37,350 bases of DNA from Myxococcales bacterium (GTDB lineage: Bacteria; Myxococcota_A; Bradymonadia; Bradymonadales; Bradymonadaceae). Both the position numbers and the translations under genes were made by a program. A model generated the notes under the pieces. It had not been told where the DNA came from. It saw only the letters and a program-made list of their open reading frames with translations, and searched no databases. The DNA lies in contig SKPJ01000031.1 in assembly GCA_007119595.1 (NCBI GenBank), positions 1 to 37,350 on the forward strand, read 5' to 3'. Shown here in pieces: positions 9,595-19,275 of the stretch (position 1 is its first letter; each line of letters begins with the position of its first letter).

Positions 9595-10965
9595 ATGAAT
9601 GGGAAAGTAAGGCGCTGGGCATGGGCGACGTTGGTGATGGTGTTGATCACGGCGATCTCCATGGGCGCCGTGGCCGACGAGGAAGCGAGTCCGACACGAG
9701 TGGTGGTGACGGGGGTGAGCGACGATGGTGGCGAGATCGTACTTTCGGAATTGCGACAGGTGCCAAATGTCGATCTGCGCTCCGAGAGTTGGTTTGTAGG
9801 TCAGGTCGAATCTCGTGCGTTCAACCCCGATAGGATCCTGGATCAACCATCGGATTTGGGATGGGTGATGGACGGCGCCGACATCGACTTGGTGATCGTC
9901 TTTGACGAGGCGTCGGACGAAGATTTTCAAGTTCGTTTTATTGGTTCCGATGGAGGAAAAACGGAGCGTGAATTTTTGGCCGATAGGGGTTCAGACGGTT
10001 CCATTCGCCGCGGTGGGGTGATGCTCGTTCGCCACGAATTGGAGGAATATCTGGGCGCGGACACGACGAGCACCGAGCCCTCGGAGCCGGTCGCGGAAGC
10101 TGGCCAATCTCAGCCGGAGGGAGCAGATGATGTCGACGAGCTAAGCGATTCAGAAGCGTTTCGTCGCCAGGCGGCTGCGGAGCACGAAGCGCTGCGAGAA
10201 CTCTACGAACGAGATATGTTTTGGATGCATGTGTACGGGCGGTTTTTGCAGATAGAAGATCCCGGCGTTTTGGACGAGGCCGTAAATGATTTTTTTGGAT
10301 TTGAATTAGATGCTGAGCTCTTTCCCTTCGGGGCCACCGATCCCGACCGCGCACAGGCTGGCTTTTATATGACTTACACTCATAACTTCAACTCGTTCTT
10401 TCTCATCGAGGAGTCCGGCGGTGAGACGGTGGAGTATGATGTTTTTGTGCAAGATTTTGGTGTCGAGACGGGGACTCTCTATCGCCTCGAGTCACCCTTG
10501 GATGAGTCGAATTTCCAGTTACGGCTCAAAGCTGGAATGCGCTACAACCAATTTCGGATGTCCAATTTTCCACTCGAAACTCTGATGTTTGAATCGGCGG
10601 ATGAAGAGGAGGAGGACGACGACGAACTGGAAACGAGTAGCCTGAGCATGAGCAGAGTCTCGTTGGTCCTTGGAACCCGGGCGACTCTGCCGTTGACTGG
10701 AGCCCTTGCATTTGCGGTGGATGTAGATGTGATGCCCATTGCATTTTTGAGGCACGACCTGGACGATGTGGACACCTTTACCTTTGGATTTGGTGGCAAT
10801 GCGGGCATTCAAGTTCAGGCCGTGGAAGATCGCTTCCATGTATCTGCCGGATATAGCTTTCGGCTCTACCAGTCGCGTATGGATCTAGGGGATCAGGATT
10901 TCCCATCTCTGATTAGCTATGAGTTGAACCACGGATTACGCGCGGGGCTTATCTTCCAATATTGA
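9595..10965 (+). CDS. Secreted two-part outer-membrane protein, paralogue A (soluble N-terminal domain plus predicted C-terminal beta-barrel)
   Basis: Signal peptide MNGKVRRWAWATLVMVLITAISMGAVADEE; alternating amphipathic strands; C-terminal LNHGLRAGLIFQY ending in an aromatic residue. Confidence 0.8.
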   Translation: MNGKVRRWAWATLVMVLITAISMGAVADEEASPTRVVVTGVSDDGGEIVLSELRQVPNVDLRSESWFVGQVESRAFNPDRILDQPSDLGWVMDGADIDLVIVFDEASDEDFQVRFIGSDGGKTEREFLADRGSDGSIRRGGVMLVRHELEEYLGADTTSTEPSEPVAEAGQSQPEGADDVDELSDSEAFRRQAAAEHEALRELYERDMFWMHVYGRFLQIEDPGVLDEAVNDFFGFELDAELFPFGATDPDRAQAGFYMTYTHNFNSFFLIEESGGETVEYDVFVQDFGVETGTLYRLESPLDESNFQLRLKAGMRYNQFRMSNFPLETLMFESADEEEEDDDELETSSLSMSRVSLVLGTRATLPLTGALAFAVDVDVMPIAFLRHDLDDVDTFTFGFGGNAGIQVQAVEDRFHVSAGYSFRLYQSRMDLGDQDFPSLISYELNHGLRAGLIFQY

Positions 10966-11339
10966 TTCATCGATGAGTGGTTGCTCGGACGTCGCCTTTC
11001 ATTTCGTTGGGCATAACGGGAACGAAAATTCACTGAAACCATCCGCTTTGCCGGCTGAAGATGTCATCTTTTGCTCTCACCATTTTCCTGACGCAGCTCC
11101 GTTGTGCACGCGGTGGTAACGATGCAGAATTTACCTGCCATCGTACGGGTGGTGTTGCGATGTAGCTAAATTGCGCCCTGGAAATGCGCAAACCAGAAAG
11201 TTGTGACTTATGAAAAAGTTTGGTTTCGTTCTGCATTGTGAGAGGAATTGTTGGCCAGTTGTTCTCCAATCTTTGGCGCTAACTGTGAAGTCGATGGACA
11301 ACGGTCGTGAATAGTTGGGGTCCGGTGACGAGGTTTCGA

Positions 11340-12764
11340 ATGTACGGGAAAGCAAAATGCTGGGCATGGGCAACGTTGGTCGTGGTGGCGATGACGTTTA
11401 GCTCAGTTGGTGCATTGGCTGATGAGGATTCGGGTTCGACGCGGATTGTCGTAACGGGATTGGCCGATGGGGGTACGCAGACGGTCCTGTCCGAGTTGCG
11501 AAGTGTGCCAGATGTCGATCTACGCTCCCATAGTTGGTTTATACGCCAGGTCGAGTCCCGTGCTTTCGATCCCGATACGATCCTGGAAAACCCATCGGAT
11601 TTGGAATGGATAATGGACGGTGGTGGTATCGATCTGGTGATCGCGTTTGAGGAACTGTCAGACGAGGATTTCCAGGTTCGTTTCTTGATCTCCGATGGAG
11701 GCAGAACCGAGCGCGAATTTTTGGCCGATCGAGGGTCCGATGGCTCCATTCGCCGCGGAGGAGCGATGGTCATTCGCCATGAATTATTGGGTTTTTTGGA
11801 GACCTATTCGCCGGCGCCAGCCGCGGCGCAGCCGGAAGAAGAACCGGCGATGCCCCAGGAGGCACAAACAAGCCCGGATGATATTCGGGATGATATTAGT
11901 GATGCCGAGGCGTTTCGCCGCCAGGCAGCCAGAGAGCATCAAGAGATGCTAGAACGCTACGACCGAGATGTGCTCTGGTTACGTTTTCACGGGCGCTTTC
12001 GCATGGCGGAAGAAGCGGGGTTTGCAGACAGCGAACTGAGTCAATTTTTCGGGTTTCGGCTGGATGGCGAAGTTTTTCCATTTTCCACATCCGATTCCGA
12101 TCCCGCACCGTTCGGGGGATATCTCGACTACGATCATGGTTTCAACTCCTTCTCAATCGTCGAAGAAAACGACAATGAGCGGATTGAATACGGTGTCTTT
12201 GTTCAAGATTTTAGTCTCGAGGGGGGCGGAATCTATCGGTTCGATTCGCCACTGAATGCGGTGAATCTTCAGATTCGACTTACGGCTGGATTGCGCTACA
12301 ACAAGTTTCGGGTTTCCAACGTGCCGGCCGGACTATTCGATCTGGGCGGAGGAGATCCCTTTGAAGATGGATTTGAGGATGCAAATGGAGGTGAAACAGA
12401 TCCAGTGACGGGGGGGGAAGGCGAAACGGAGACGACAACTCTAAGCGCGAGCAGAACTGCCGTCGTCCTTGGTGCCCGTTCGCTTGTTCCCTTGACGGAT
12501 GGATTTGCACTTTCGGTGGACTTCGATGTGGTGCCGTTTGCTTTTCTCAGCGATCAGGAAGGCTCGATCGATGGAGCGTCGACATTCGGATTTGGTGCCA
12601 ATCCGGGAGTTCAAATTCAGGCGATAGAAAATCTACTCCACGTATCCGCTGGATACAGCTTTCAGTTTTACCGAACGAGTTTTCAACACGAAGCAGACGC
12701 ACCACCAACGCTTAGCTACCTATTGAATCACGGCGTGAGAATAGGGGTTGCCCTCCAATATTGA
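11340..12764 (+). CDS. Secreted two-part outer-membrane protein, paralogue B
   Basis: Tandem paralogue of 9595-10965 with shared RVVVTG, SELR.VP(N/D)VDLRS.SWF, REFLADRGSDGSIRRGG, EAFRRQAA.EH, VSAGYSF and LNHG(L/V)R.G..(F/L)QY; ATG at 11340 aligns with the paralogue A start (track uses GTG 11307). Confidence 0.8.
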   Translation: MYGKAKCWAWATLVVVAMTFSSVGALADEDSGSTRIVVTGLADGGTQTVLSELRSVPDVDLRSHSWFIRQVESRAFDPDTILENPSDLEWIMDGGGIDLVIAFEELSDEDFQVRFLISDGGRTEREFLADRGSDGSIRRGGAMVIRHELLGFLETYSPAPAAAQPEEEPAMPQEAQTSPDDIRDDISDAEAFRRQAAREHQEMLERYDRDVLWLRFHGRFRMAEEAGFADSELSQFFGFRLDGEVFPFSTSDSDPAPFGGYLDYDHGFNSFSIVEENDNERIEYGVFVQDFSLEGGGIYRFDSPLNAVNLQIRLTAGLRYNKFRVSNVPAGLFDLGGGDPFEDGFEDANGGETDPVTGGEGETETTTLSASRTAVVLGARSLVPLTDGFALSVDFDVVPFAFLSDQEGSIDGASTFGFGANPGVQIQAIENLLHVSAGYSFQFYRTSFQHEADAPPTLSYLLNHGVRIGVALQY

Positions 12765-12839
12765 ACTGAGCCAGGATTAGCCCGAACCCTGGAGTTTGTA
12801 CGCTGTGAGCTCGACGTCTGCCCGCTTTTGCCGTCTCCA

Positions 12840-13110
12840 GGCTGCCCTGTGGGCCGGATAAACGAGGCTCCATCCGACGCCGGTCAACGACTTTGGCCGC
12901 CTCCACAGAAGATGTACAGCGGCAGGTAGCAGTAGTGGCCGTAATACCCGTCGAAGAATTTGTCCTCCTGATCGCCGTGGAGCTCAAGATTGGTGGCATC
13001 CGCGTCGAGGACGAGCACTTCAGGCGGTCCTCCGACGCGATCGACCCATAGCTCGATGAGCTCGCTCTCCAGCCCTTTCCAGTGAGTATGCTCAAATCGT
13101 CTTGGCGATC
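12840..13110 (-). pseudogene. Degenerate IS1380-family-like transposase fragment
   Basis: Minus-strand translation PPEVLVLDADATNLELHGDQEDKFFDGYYGHYCYLPLYIFCGGGQSR* matches the IS1380 catalytic core pattern (VLDxDATDxxxHGxQEGxFFxGYYxxYCYLPLYxFCG); frame is lost after FCG. Confidence 0.82.
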
Positions 13111-13359
13111 CCGACATGATCGGTCGCCAGAGGTGGCAGGCGATGATGGATTCCGAACAACAAGGTAGGCGGGAGGAAGTTTGGTCGGAAGACATGGTGA
13201 ACACGAAGGCGGTCCAGTCTAGGGAGGGGAAAGACATCGATTCGAAAATCAATTCTTTGTTCCAAGACGCTGGAAGCGCCTTTCCGACTCGGCTAAGGTG
13301 CCAACAGTGAGGCTGGCTGAAGGGATCGCCTGATTGCATCGACTTTATGGGAATTAAAA

Positions 13360-14343
13360 ATGTATCACTCTCGAAATTCAACTCCCGAGCTGGGACTTTC
13401 GCTACTGTTGTTCGCTGTCTTTGTCGTCGTTATCGCCGGTTGTTCAGACGATGATGCCAGATGTAGCGGCGACGATGATTGTGCCGGCGATTATCAATGC
13501 AGCGACGATGGAATTTGTGTGGCACCGGAAGATTTCGACAACAGGCTCAACGTCGCCGAAGAAAGTGATGCAGGAGACGAAATAGATCTTTCGGACGCCG
13601 ACGATAGCAACGATGGACAAGGCTCGGACACGGATTCTGGGGAAGACGTGTCGCCGGTCGACGATTCCCCGGCGTTTCAACCGGCGGACACCGACGAGTT
13701 ATTGGCCGCCGAGCAGGAGTACGGCTTTCGACAAACCAGAACCTGTACTCCCAGTGGATTTAGTGCCTGCGAGCCCAACGAACAGCCACAGCCCGTTTTG
13801 TGGTACGATGACGAGATCAGCTACGTGATCAACCAGCGTGGAACCAGTGATCTCCACGACGGCGATCAGATCACCGACGAGGTCCGAGACGCTGTCATTG
13901 AATCCTTTGACACCTGGAGTGATCAGGATTGCTCGGGACTCGATCTGGTCTTCGATGGTCTTAGTGATGAGGATGAATTGACCTTCTCACCGGATGGGGA
14001 GAGTACGAATTTGGTGGTGTGGCGCGACGACGCGTGGACGAATCCGGGCTATGACGGCGTGGCGCTGGCGACGGTCACCTTCAGCACCTCCACCGGCGAG
14101 ATCGTGAGCGCCGATATCGAGTTGAATACGGCGGAGTACGAATTCACGAATTCCGACAGCGATGTGGTCGTGGATCTGAGAAATACCGTTACCCACGAGG
14201 TGGGGCATTTCGTGGGTCTCGATCACTCCCCTCACTCGGATGCGACGATGTTTGCGACCTCTCCGGCCGGGGAGACCTCAAAGCGAGAGCTTCACGAGGC
14301 CGATATTGCCGGGCTGTGTTTTATCTATCCCGCCGGCCCCTAA
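13360..14343 (+). CDS. Matrixin-like (M10) zinc metalloprotease lipoprotein
   Basis: Signal peptide with VVVIAGC lipobox; Cys-rich CSGDDDCAGDYQCSDDGIC; acidic linker; zinc motif HEVGHFVGLDHS followed by a Met (DATMF). Confidence 0.88.
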   Translation: MYHSRNSTPELGLSLLLFAVFVVVIAGCSDDDARCSGDDDCAGDYQCSDDGICVAPEDFDNRLNVAEESDAGDEIDLSDADDSNDGQGSDTDSGEDVSPVDDSPAFQPADTDELLAAEQEYGFRQTRTCTPSGFSACEPNEQPQPVLWYDDEISYVINQRGTSDLHDGDQITDEVRDAVIESFDTWSDQDCSGLDLVFDGLSDEDELTFSPDGESTNLVVWRDDAWTNPGYDGVALATVTFSTSTGEIVSADIELNTAEYEFTNSDSDVVVDLRNTVTHEVGHFVGLDHSPHSDATMFATSPAGETSKRELHEADIAGLCFIYPAGP

Positions 14344-14353
14344 CGGTCGTATG

Positions 14354-15763
14354 TCACCAACAGCCCGGGGCGGCGGCGAGGGCTTCTTCGACGCGCGCGA
14401 TATACTGGTCGCTGGCGTCATATTCCTGACAACCCTCTCCGTCCATGAGGCGAAAACCGGTTTCGAATAGATAGGTTTCGTCGCCGTGGGGCAGGTCGTG
14501 ACCTTGCTGCAGACTTTGGACCATCGTCGGTGGCAGGGTGCAGAATTGATCCACCGACTCAAAGCGCCCCAGTCCATCGGGAGTCGGCGAGGCGACGACC
14601 AAAAAGCGCTCCACGCCAATATTACCGGCTTGAAATGCCTCGAATTCCCCGAGGGAAATTGGTTGGCCGGCTTCGATGAGGTCGTCGGTCTCCGGCATCG
14701 GCGGAAAGATCACGCTTCCCCCTTCAGAACCGAATAGATTGATGACGCGCACATGCATGTCCTGGGCGGTTTCCAGCCAGATCTCGGTCTTTTGGCCGTG
14801 ACATAGGCCGCCGCCGTCGCGGCGGTCGAAGTGCAGCGCGACCTTGTCATCGTCCAATTTTACCGGAAATGGGGGCAGATAGGTGGAGCGGTCGATATCG
14901 GGGGCGACGACCTCCGGAAAGTGGACCGAACCACCGCTGAAGACGCGGTCCACCGTGCGGGCTTGCCAGGAGACCTCCAGGGAGTCCTCTACTCCTCCCA
15001 TCGGTACGATCTGAGCGGTGACGACGCCATCAGCCCGGTCGGGTAGCCCCTGTCCGCTCCAGCTCGGATCGAGGGGGATGACATGAGCCGAGGCCCGATC
15101 GAGAGCGTCTTGAAGATGCCTGTGTAGCCACTCCGAGCGAAGTCCGCCCGGGACGCCGTGATCATCGATATTATGGATGGTCATTCGCGGGGTTCCCCCG
15201 CCCAGAGATTCTTGCACCCGCTCCACTACATCCTGGGCGTGAGCCTGCAGTCGGGTTCCGAGATCGGTTTCAACGGCCCGCTTCCACTCCTCGAGTTGAT
15301 CGGCTGCAATGACCGCCATCACACATCGGTATCCCTCACTTTCTTGGGGCTCCCAGATCGTGATTTGTTGTTCGATCTGGCCACAGAGGATGCCCTGACA
15401 GATTCGGTCGCGCAGCTCGGTGCGCGCTTGCTCTGTGAGTTCTTCAAAACTGGCTTGTTGGGAGATCGCCGTCTCCTGATCGTATTGGCGACCTCCCGCA
15501 CCACGGGGTGGCACGAGTTGACCAAGGCACTCGCTTTCATCTCTTCCGGCACCGGCAACCGGTACTTCGGCGGATGCGAATTCGTCGCTTGCAACTTCAC
15601 CGCGATCGCCTTCAGCGTCTTTGTCTTCGGCTTGTTTTTGCAGCTCTTCGGCGGCTTCGTCGGGAATCTCCGGTACGCTACTGCACGACCAGATCCCATA
15701 GCTGAGAACAACGACGGCCATGACGAACAAGACCGGGCGAAATAAAGGAAAAAGAGATTTCAT
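14354..15763 (-). CDS. Lipoprotein with C-terminal DUF4384-like domain
   Basis: Start MKSLFPLFRPVLFVMAVVVLSYGIWSCSS (lipobox-like SYGIWSC); C-terminal EIWLETAQDMHVRVINLFGSEGGSVIFPPMPETDDLIEAGQPISL resembles DUF4384. Confidence 0.65.
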   Translation of the reverse strand: MKSLFPLFRPVLFVMAVVVLSYGIWSCSSVPEIPDEAAEELQKQAEDKDAEGDRGEVASDEFASAEVPVAGAGRDESECLGQLVPPRGAGGRQYDQETAISQQASFEELTEQARTELRDRICQGILCGQIEQQITIWEPQESEGYRCVMAVIAADQLEEWKRAVETDLGTRLQAHAQDVVERVQESLGGGTPRMTIHNIDDHGVPGGLRSEWLHRHLQDALDRASAHVIPLDPSWSGQGLPDRADGVVTAQIVPMGGVEDSLEVSWQARTVDRVFSGGSVHFPEVVAPDIDRSTYLPPFPVKLDDDKVALHFDRRDGGGLCHGQKTEIWLETAQDMHVRVINLFGSEGGSVIFPPMPETDDLIEAGQPISLGEFEAFQAGNIGVERFLVVASPTPDGLGRFESVDQFCTLPPTMVQSLQQGHDLPHGDETYLFETGFRLMDGEGCQEYDASDQYIARVEEALAAAPGCW

Positions 15764-16001
15764 CATGGGCCAACCCAAAAGTAGCAAATGCGATCGATGC
15801 AATTGGATGTCGAGGATTCCCGACGGACTACAATTCGTCAACGGTGGTCATCGACTGGGAGCCGTCGATTGAATTTTCTTGCCAACCGACGCTCCAAGGA
15901 GTCGCCGACGAAAAGTGAAAGTCATTATGGTTGGTCAATAGCCAACGATGGCGATAAGCTTGCGCCACGAACACTGAATTGATTTGCAAGGAGAAGAAGA
16001 A

Positions 16002-17219
16002 ATGAAGCGCAATCTACAACAGCCATTTCAACTCGGAGTTGTATTGCTGGCGGTGGCGGCGATGAGCGTCGCCACCGCCTGTAGCGGCAGTCCTGATCGA
16101 CCCGATGGCGCACAGATGCCCGACGAGGTGCCTTCGCTGCATATCGAGCCCCAGAGAGGGGTTTATATTCGCGCCGGTTTTGATGATGACCCTTCCGATT
16201 ATATCGGTCAGTTTATCAACGACGATGTCTCGGAAGCCGATATCGATGAGACACGGGGTGTACAGACCACGTGCAGCCAATATATCGAATATCGGGAGGT
16301 CAATGCCGGTGGAACCTACGACGAGGTCTACCAGGCGTCGCGAAGCGCTGGTGCTTCCCTGGGAGTCAGCCCACAGGCCCAGGCAGCAGGAGCCGGAGGT
16401 CAGGCGAGTGCGGGCAGTTCTGATGGAGCCATGGTGCGGGTGGAATACGAGTTGAGCAAACGGATGCGAGGGGTGATGACGCCGGAGTACGAGGAGTGCT
16501 GTAGGCAAAATGTGACCGGTTGCTCGGGACGGTATCTGGCCGAATTTTGGAAGGGCACCGGTGAGATCTATCAATTTGTCGGCTCTCAGGCCGAGTTCAG
16601 TGCTGGTGGATCGGTCCCCGGCGTCTCCGAGAGCTCTGTCGAGTTTTCCGACGGTGCCGCCTGGAGTCGGGCGATGAGCTTTGACGATATGTATTTTGCG
16701 TTCACCGTCTCCGACGCCGCCATCGCCGATCAGGATTGTAGCTGGGTCGATGTTGTACCCACCTCAAACGAGGGAACCTATTTCGTCGGCGTCTCACCGC
16801 CGGCAGCGTCGGAATCGGCGGCCCGTTCTCTGGCGATGCGGGAGGCCCGCGTGCAGGTGGTTCAATACCTCGGCGAGCAGATTCAGGCGTCGACGGCAAC
16901 GACGAGTAGCGCCATGGAGGGCTTTTTGGATGACCAACGAGTGATCGAGACCATGGCCGAAGGCGTGGCCGAGCGCGTAGAGGATGATCGCTATTGTCCG
17001 GTGGAGACCACGGATTCACCGGAGGGCACGCTGTATACCTCGCGGGTCCTCGCATTCTTTCCGCAGGAGCAGATGGAGGCGGCGGCCAAAGAGTCACTCG
17101 ATCAGCTCGAAGAGACGCTGGAGGAACAGGGTGAATTGTCGGACGACCAGCGTCAGGAGCTGGATTCCATCCGCGGCGATATGGAAATTCCTTCCGAAAA
17201 GCCGCCGGAAGTAAAATGA
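16002..17219 (+). CDS. Lipoprotein, LPP20-like
   Basis: MKRNLQQPFQLGVVLLAVAAMSVATACSG lipoprotein signal with RBS aaggag; central SESAARSLAMREARVQVVQYLGEQI segment; strongly divergent from the DUF4384-like gene. Confidence 0.6.
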   Translation: MKRNLQQPFQLGVVLLAVAAMSVATACSGSPDRPDGAQMPDEVPSLHIEPQRGVYIRAGFDDDPSDYIGQFINDDVSEADIDETRGVQTTCSQYIEYREVNAGGTYDEVYQASRSAGASLGVSPQAQAAGAGGQASAGSSDGAMVRVEYELSKRMRGVMTPEYEECCRQNVTGCSGRYLAEFWKGTGEIYQFVGSQAEFSAGGSVPGVSESSVEFSDGAAWSRAMSFDDMYFAFTVSDAAIADQDCSWVDVVPTSNEGTYFVGVSPPAASESAARSLAMREARVQVVQYLGEQIQASTATTSSAMEGFLDDQRVIETMAEGVAERVEDDRYCPVETTDSPEGTLYTSRVLAFFPQEQMEAAAKESLDQLEETLEEQGELSDDQRQELDSIRGDMEIPSEKPPEVK

Positions 17220-17225
17220 GATGAC

Positions 17226-17256
17226 CGAAGCGTTTGATCGAAGCGTTTGATCGAAG
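17226..17256. repeat. 13-bp tandem repeat cgaagcgtttgat, about 2.4 copies
   Basis: 17226-17238 and 17239-17251 identical, partial third copy cgaag. Confidence 0.9.
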
Positions 17257-17293
17257 CCGGCAGGCGGCAAATGAGCCGTCTGCCGGCTTTTTC
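17256..17293 (+). terminator. Rho-independent terminator
   Basis: GCCGGCAGGCGGC-aaatga-GCCGTCTGCCGGC hairpin followed by tttttc, just after the 17219 stop. Confidence 0.9.
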
Positions 17294-17451
17294 AGTGGAA
17301 CCAGCCAACGCATGGGAATCAGTGAGAAAAAATAGCACTGGTTTTGCTTACTCCGCGACGGAATTAATTGCTCCCGGGCGGCGATCAATCTAGGGTGAAT
17401 TAACGGCCTCGTATTACCCACCATCTCACGATTTTTGTCCCCTGGTAGCCG

Positions 17452-19275
17452 ATGAGTTCAAAACCCACGACGGAAGTCGTCGAATATACGGTGAGATATC
17501 TGGTGCGATTGCTGTTGCGCGCCGATGTGTTGACCAGAGAACAAGCCAAAAAGGCGGTGGAGCAGGAACATCCGATCCGCGAGGAGATCCTGCGCGAAAA
17601 GGTTGCCGGCGAAGACGGACGACGTCAGGCGCATTACGAAGTGACGCCGGCGGAGGTGGTCGCACGGCTTGGATTTCGCGGCGACGATGGTGAAATGATC
17701 GACGAAAGCGACATCATGCAGGTCGTCGCCGAAGACGTGGGACTTCCCTTTGAAAAGCCGGATCCCCTCGACTTGGATATGGAGCTGATCGCCCAGACGA
17801 TGAGCCGTCCCTTCGCCAAGCGCCACAGTTGTGTGGCCTTGCGGCGCGAGGAGGGAAAGGTCGTCATGGCCCTGGACAATCCCTACGACCAATTGTTGCG
17901 CCACGAACTGCGCACGTTGATCCCGAGCGATCTAAGCCTGGTGGTCAGCCCCAAAAGCGACATCTTGCAGATCATTACCGAGGTCTACGGACTGCGTTCG
18001 TCGATCAGCGCCGCCGAGCAAGAGGTCGTTCAGGGACTGGATCTGGGCAATCTCGAGCAGTTTATCCAGCTCAAGGACGTCGAGACCATCGACGCCACGG
18101 ACCGGCCCGTCATCAACGCCGTGGAGTATCTATTGCATTATGCCTTCGAGCAGCGGGCCAGTGATATCCACCTCGAGCCCAAGCGCAATCACACCGTGGT
18201 TCGCCTTCGCATCGATGGTGTCCTCCATGCCATTTACCAATTTCCCCGCGCCATTCATGCCGCACTGGTAAGCCGGATCAAGATGCTCGCCCGCATGGAT
18301 ATCGCCGAAAAGCGAAAACCCCAAGATGGCCGCATCAAAACCGAGCGGGCCGGCCGGGAAGTGGAGCTTCGGGTGTCCACTTTGCCGGTGGCTTTTGGAG
18401 AAAAAGCAGTGATCCGGATCTTCGATCCTCAGGATCTGATCCAGGCTCTGGATAATGTGGGGTTTTTTAAAGATGACCTGAAGGTCTGGCGCAATTTCAT
18501 CAATCGACCCCATGGAATGATCCTGGTCACCGGTCCCACGGGCAGTGGTAAGACCACCACCTTGTACTCCTCGCTGCGGGAATTGGCCGGCCCCGACGTC
18601 AATATTACGACCGTCGAGGATCCGATCGAGATGATCTACCAGGAGTTCAACCAGGTGCTGGTCCAGCGGCGGATCGACGTCACCTTTGCCACGGCATTGC
18701 GCTCCATTCTCAGACAGGATCCGGACGTGGTCATGATCGGTGAGATCCGAGATTCGGAGACGGCGTCGATGGCGACCCAGGCAGCGCTGACGGGCCACCA
18801 GGTCTTTTCGACACTGCATACCAACGACACTTCCTCGGCGGTCTCACGGCTGTTGGATATGGACGTTGAGCCCTTTTTGCTGTCGTCGACATTGGTCGGG
18901 GTCATGGCCCAACGCCTATTGCGCACTGTCTGCACCAAGTGCAAAACTAAGGATCAATTGACGCCGGAGCAGGTCTCGCTGCTCAATATCAAATTGCCGG
19001 CGCGCTCCAAAAAGACTCTTCCCGTCTATTACGGAAAGGGTTGCGTTCGATGCCGAGGCACCGGTTATTACGGTCGCACGGCAATTTTCGAGTTGTTGGA
19101 GGTCGACGAAGTGATTCGAAAATTGATCGCCGACGAGGTCAGCGCTCCGGAAATTCGCAAGGCAGCGCGGGCCAACGGGATGATGTCGCTTCGGGAATCG
19201 GCGATAAAGAAGATGGCCCAGGGCAAGACGACCTTTGAGGAAGTAATCAGCGTCGTATCGGATTCATCATCGTGA
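17452..19275 (+). CDS. Type IV pilus/type II secretion assembly ATPase (PilB/GspE family) with N-terminal MshEN-like domain
   Basis: LVTGPTGSGKTTTLYSSLRE, TTVEDPIEMIYQEFNQVLVQ, ILRQDPDVVMIGEIRDSETASMATQAALTGHQVFSTLHTND, tetracysteine CTKCK...CVRCRGTGYYGR. Confidence 0.95.
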   Translation: MSSKPTTEVVEYTVRYLVRLLLRADVLTREQAKKAVEQEHPIREEILREKVAGEDGRRQAHYEVTPAEVVARLGFRGDDGEMIDESDIMQVVAEDVGLPFEKPDPLDLDMELIAQTMSRPFAKRHSCVALRREEGKVVMALDNPYDQLLRHELRTLIPSDLSLVVSPKSDILQIITEVYGLRSSISAAEQEVVQGLDLGNLEQFIQLKDVETIDATDRPVINAVEYLLHYAFEQRASDIHLEPKRNHTVVRLRIDGVLHAIYQFPRAIHAALVSRIKMLARMDIAEKRKPQDGRIKTERAGREVELRVSTLPVAFGEKAVIRIFDPQDLIQALDNVGFFKDDLKVWRNFINRPHGMILVTGPTGSGKTTTLYSSLRELAGPDVNITTVEDPIEMIYQEFNQVLVQRRIDVTFATALRSILRQDPDVVMIGEIRDSETASMATQAALTGHQVFSTLHTNDTSSAVSRLLDMDVEPFLLSSTLVGVMAQRLLRTVCTKCKTKDQLTPEQVSLLNIKLPARSKKTLPVYYGKGCVRCRGTGYYGRTAIFELLEVDEVIRKLIADEVSAPEIRKAARANGMMSLRESAIKKMAQGKTTFEEVISVVSDSSS

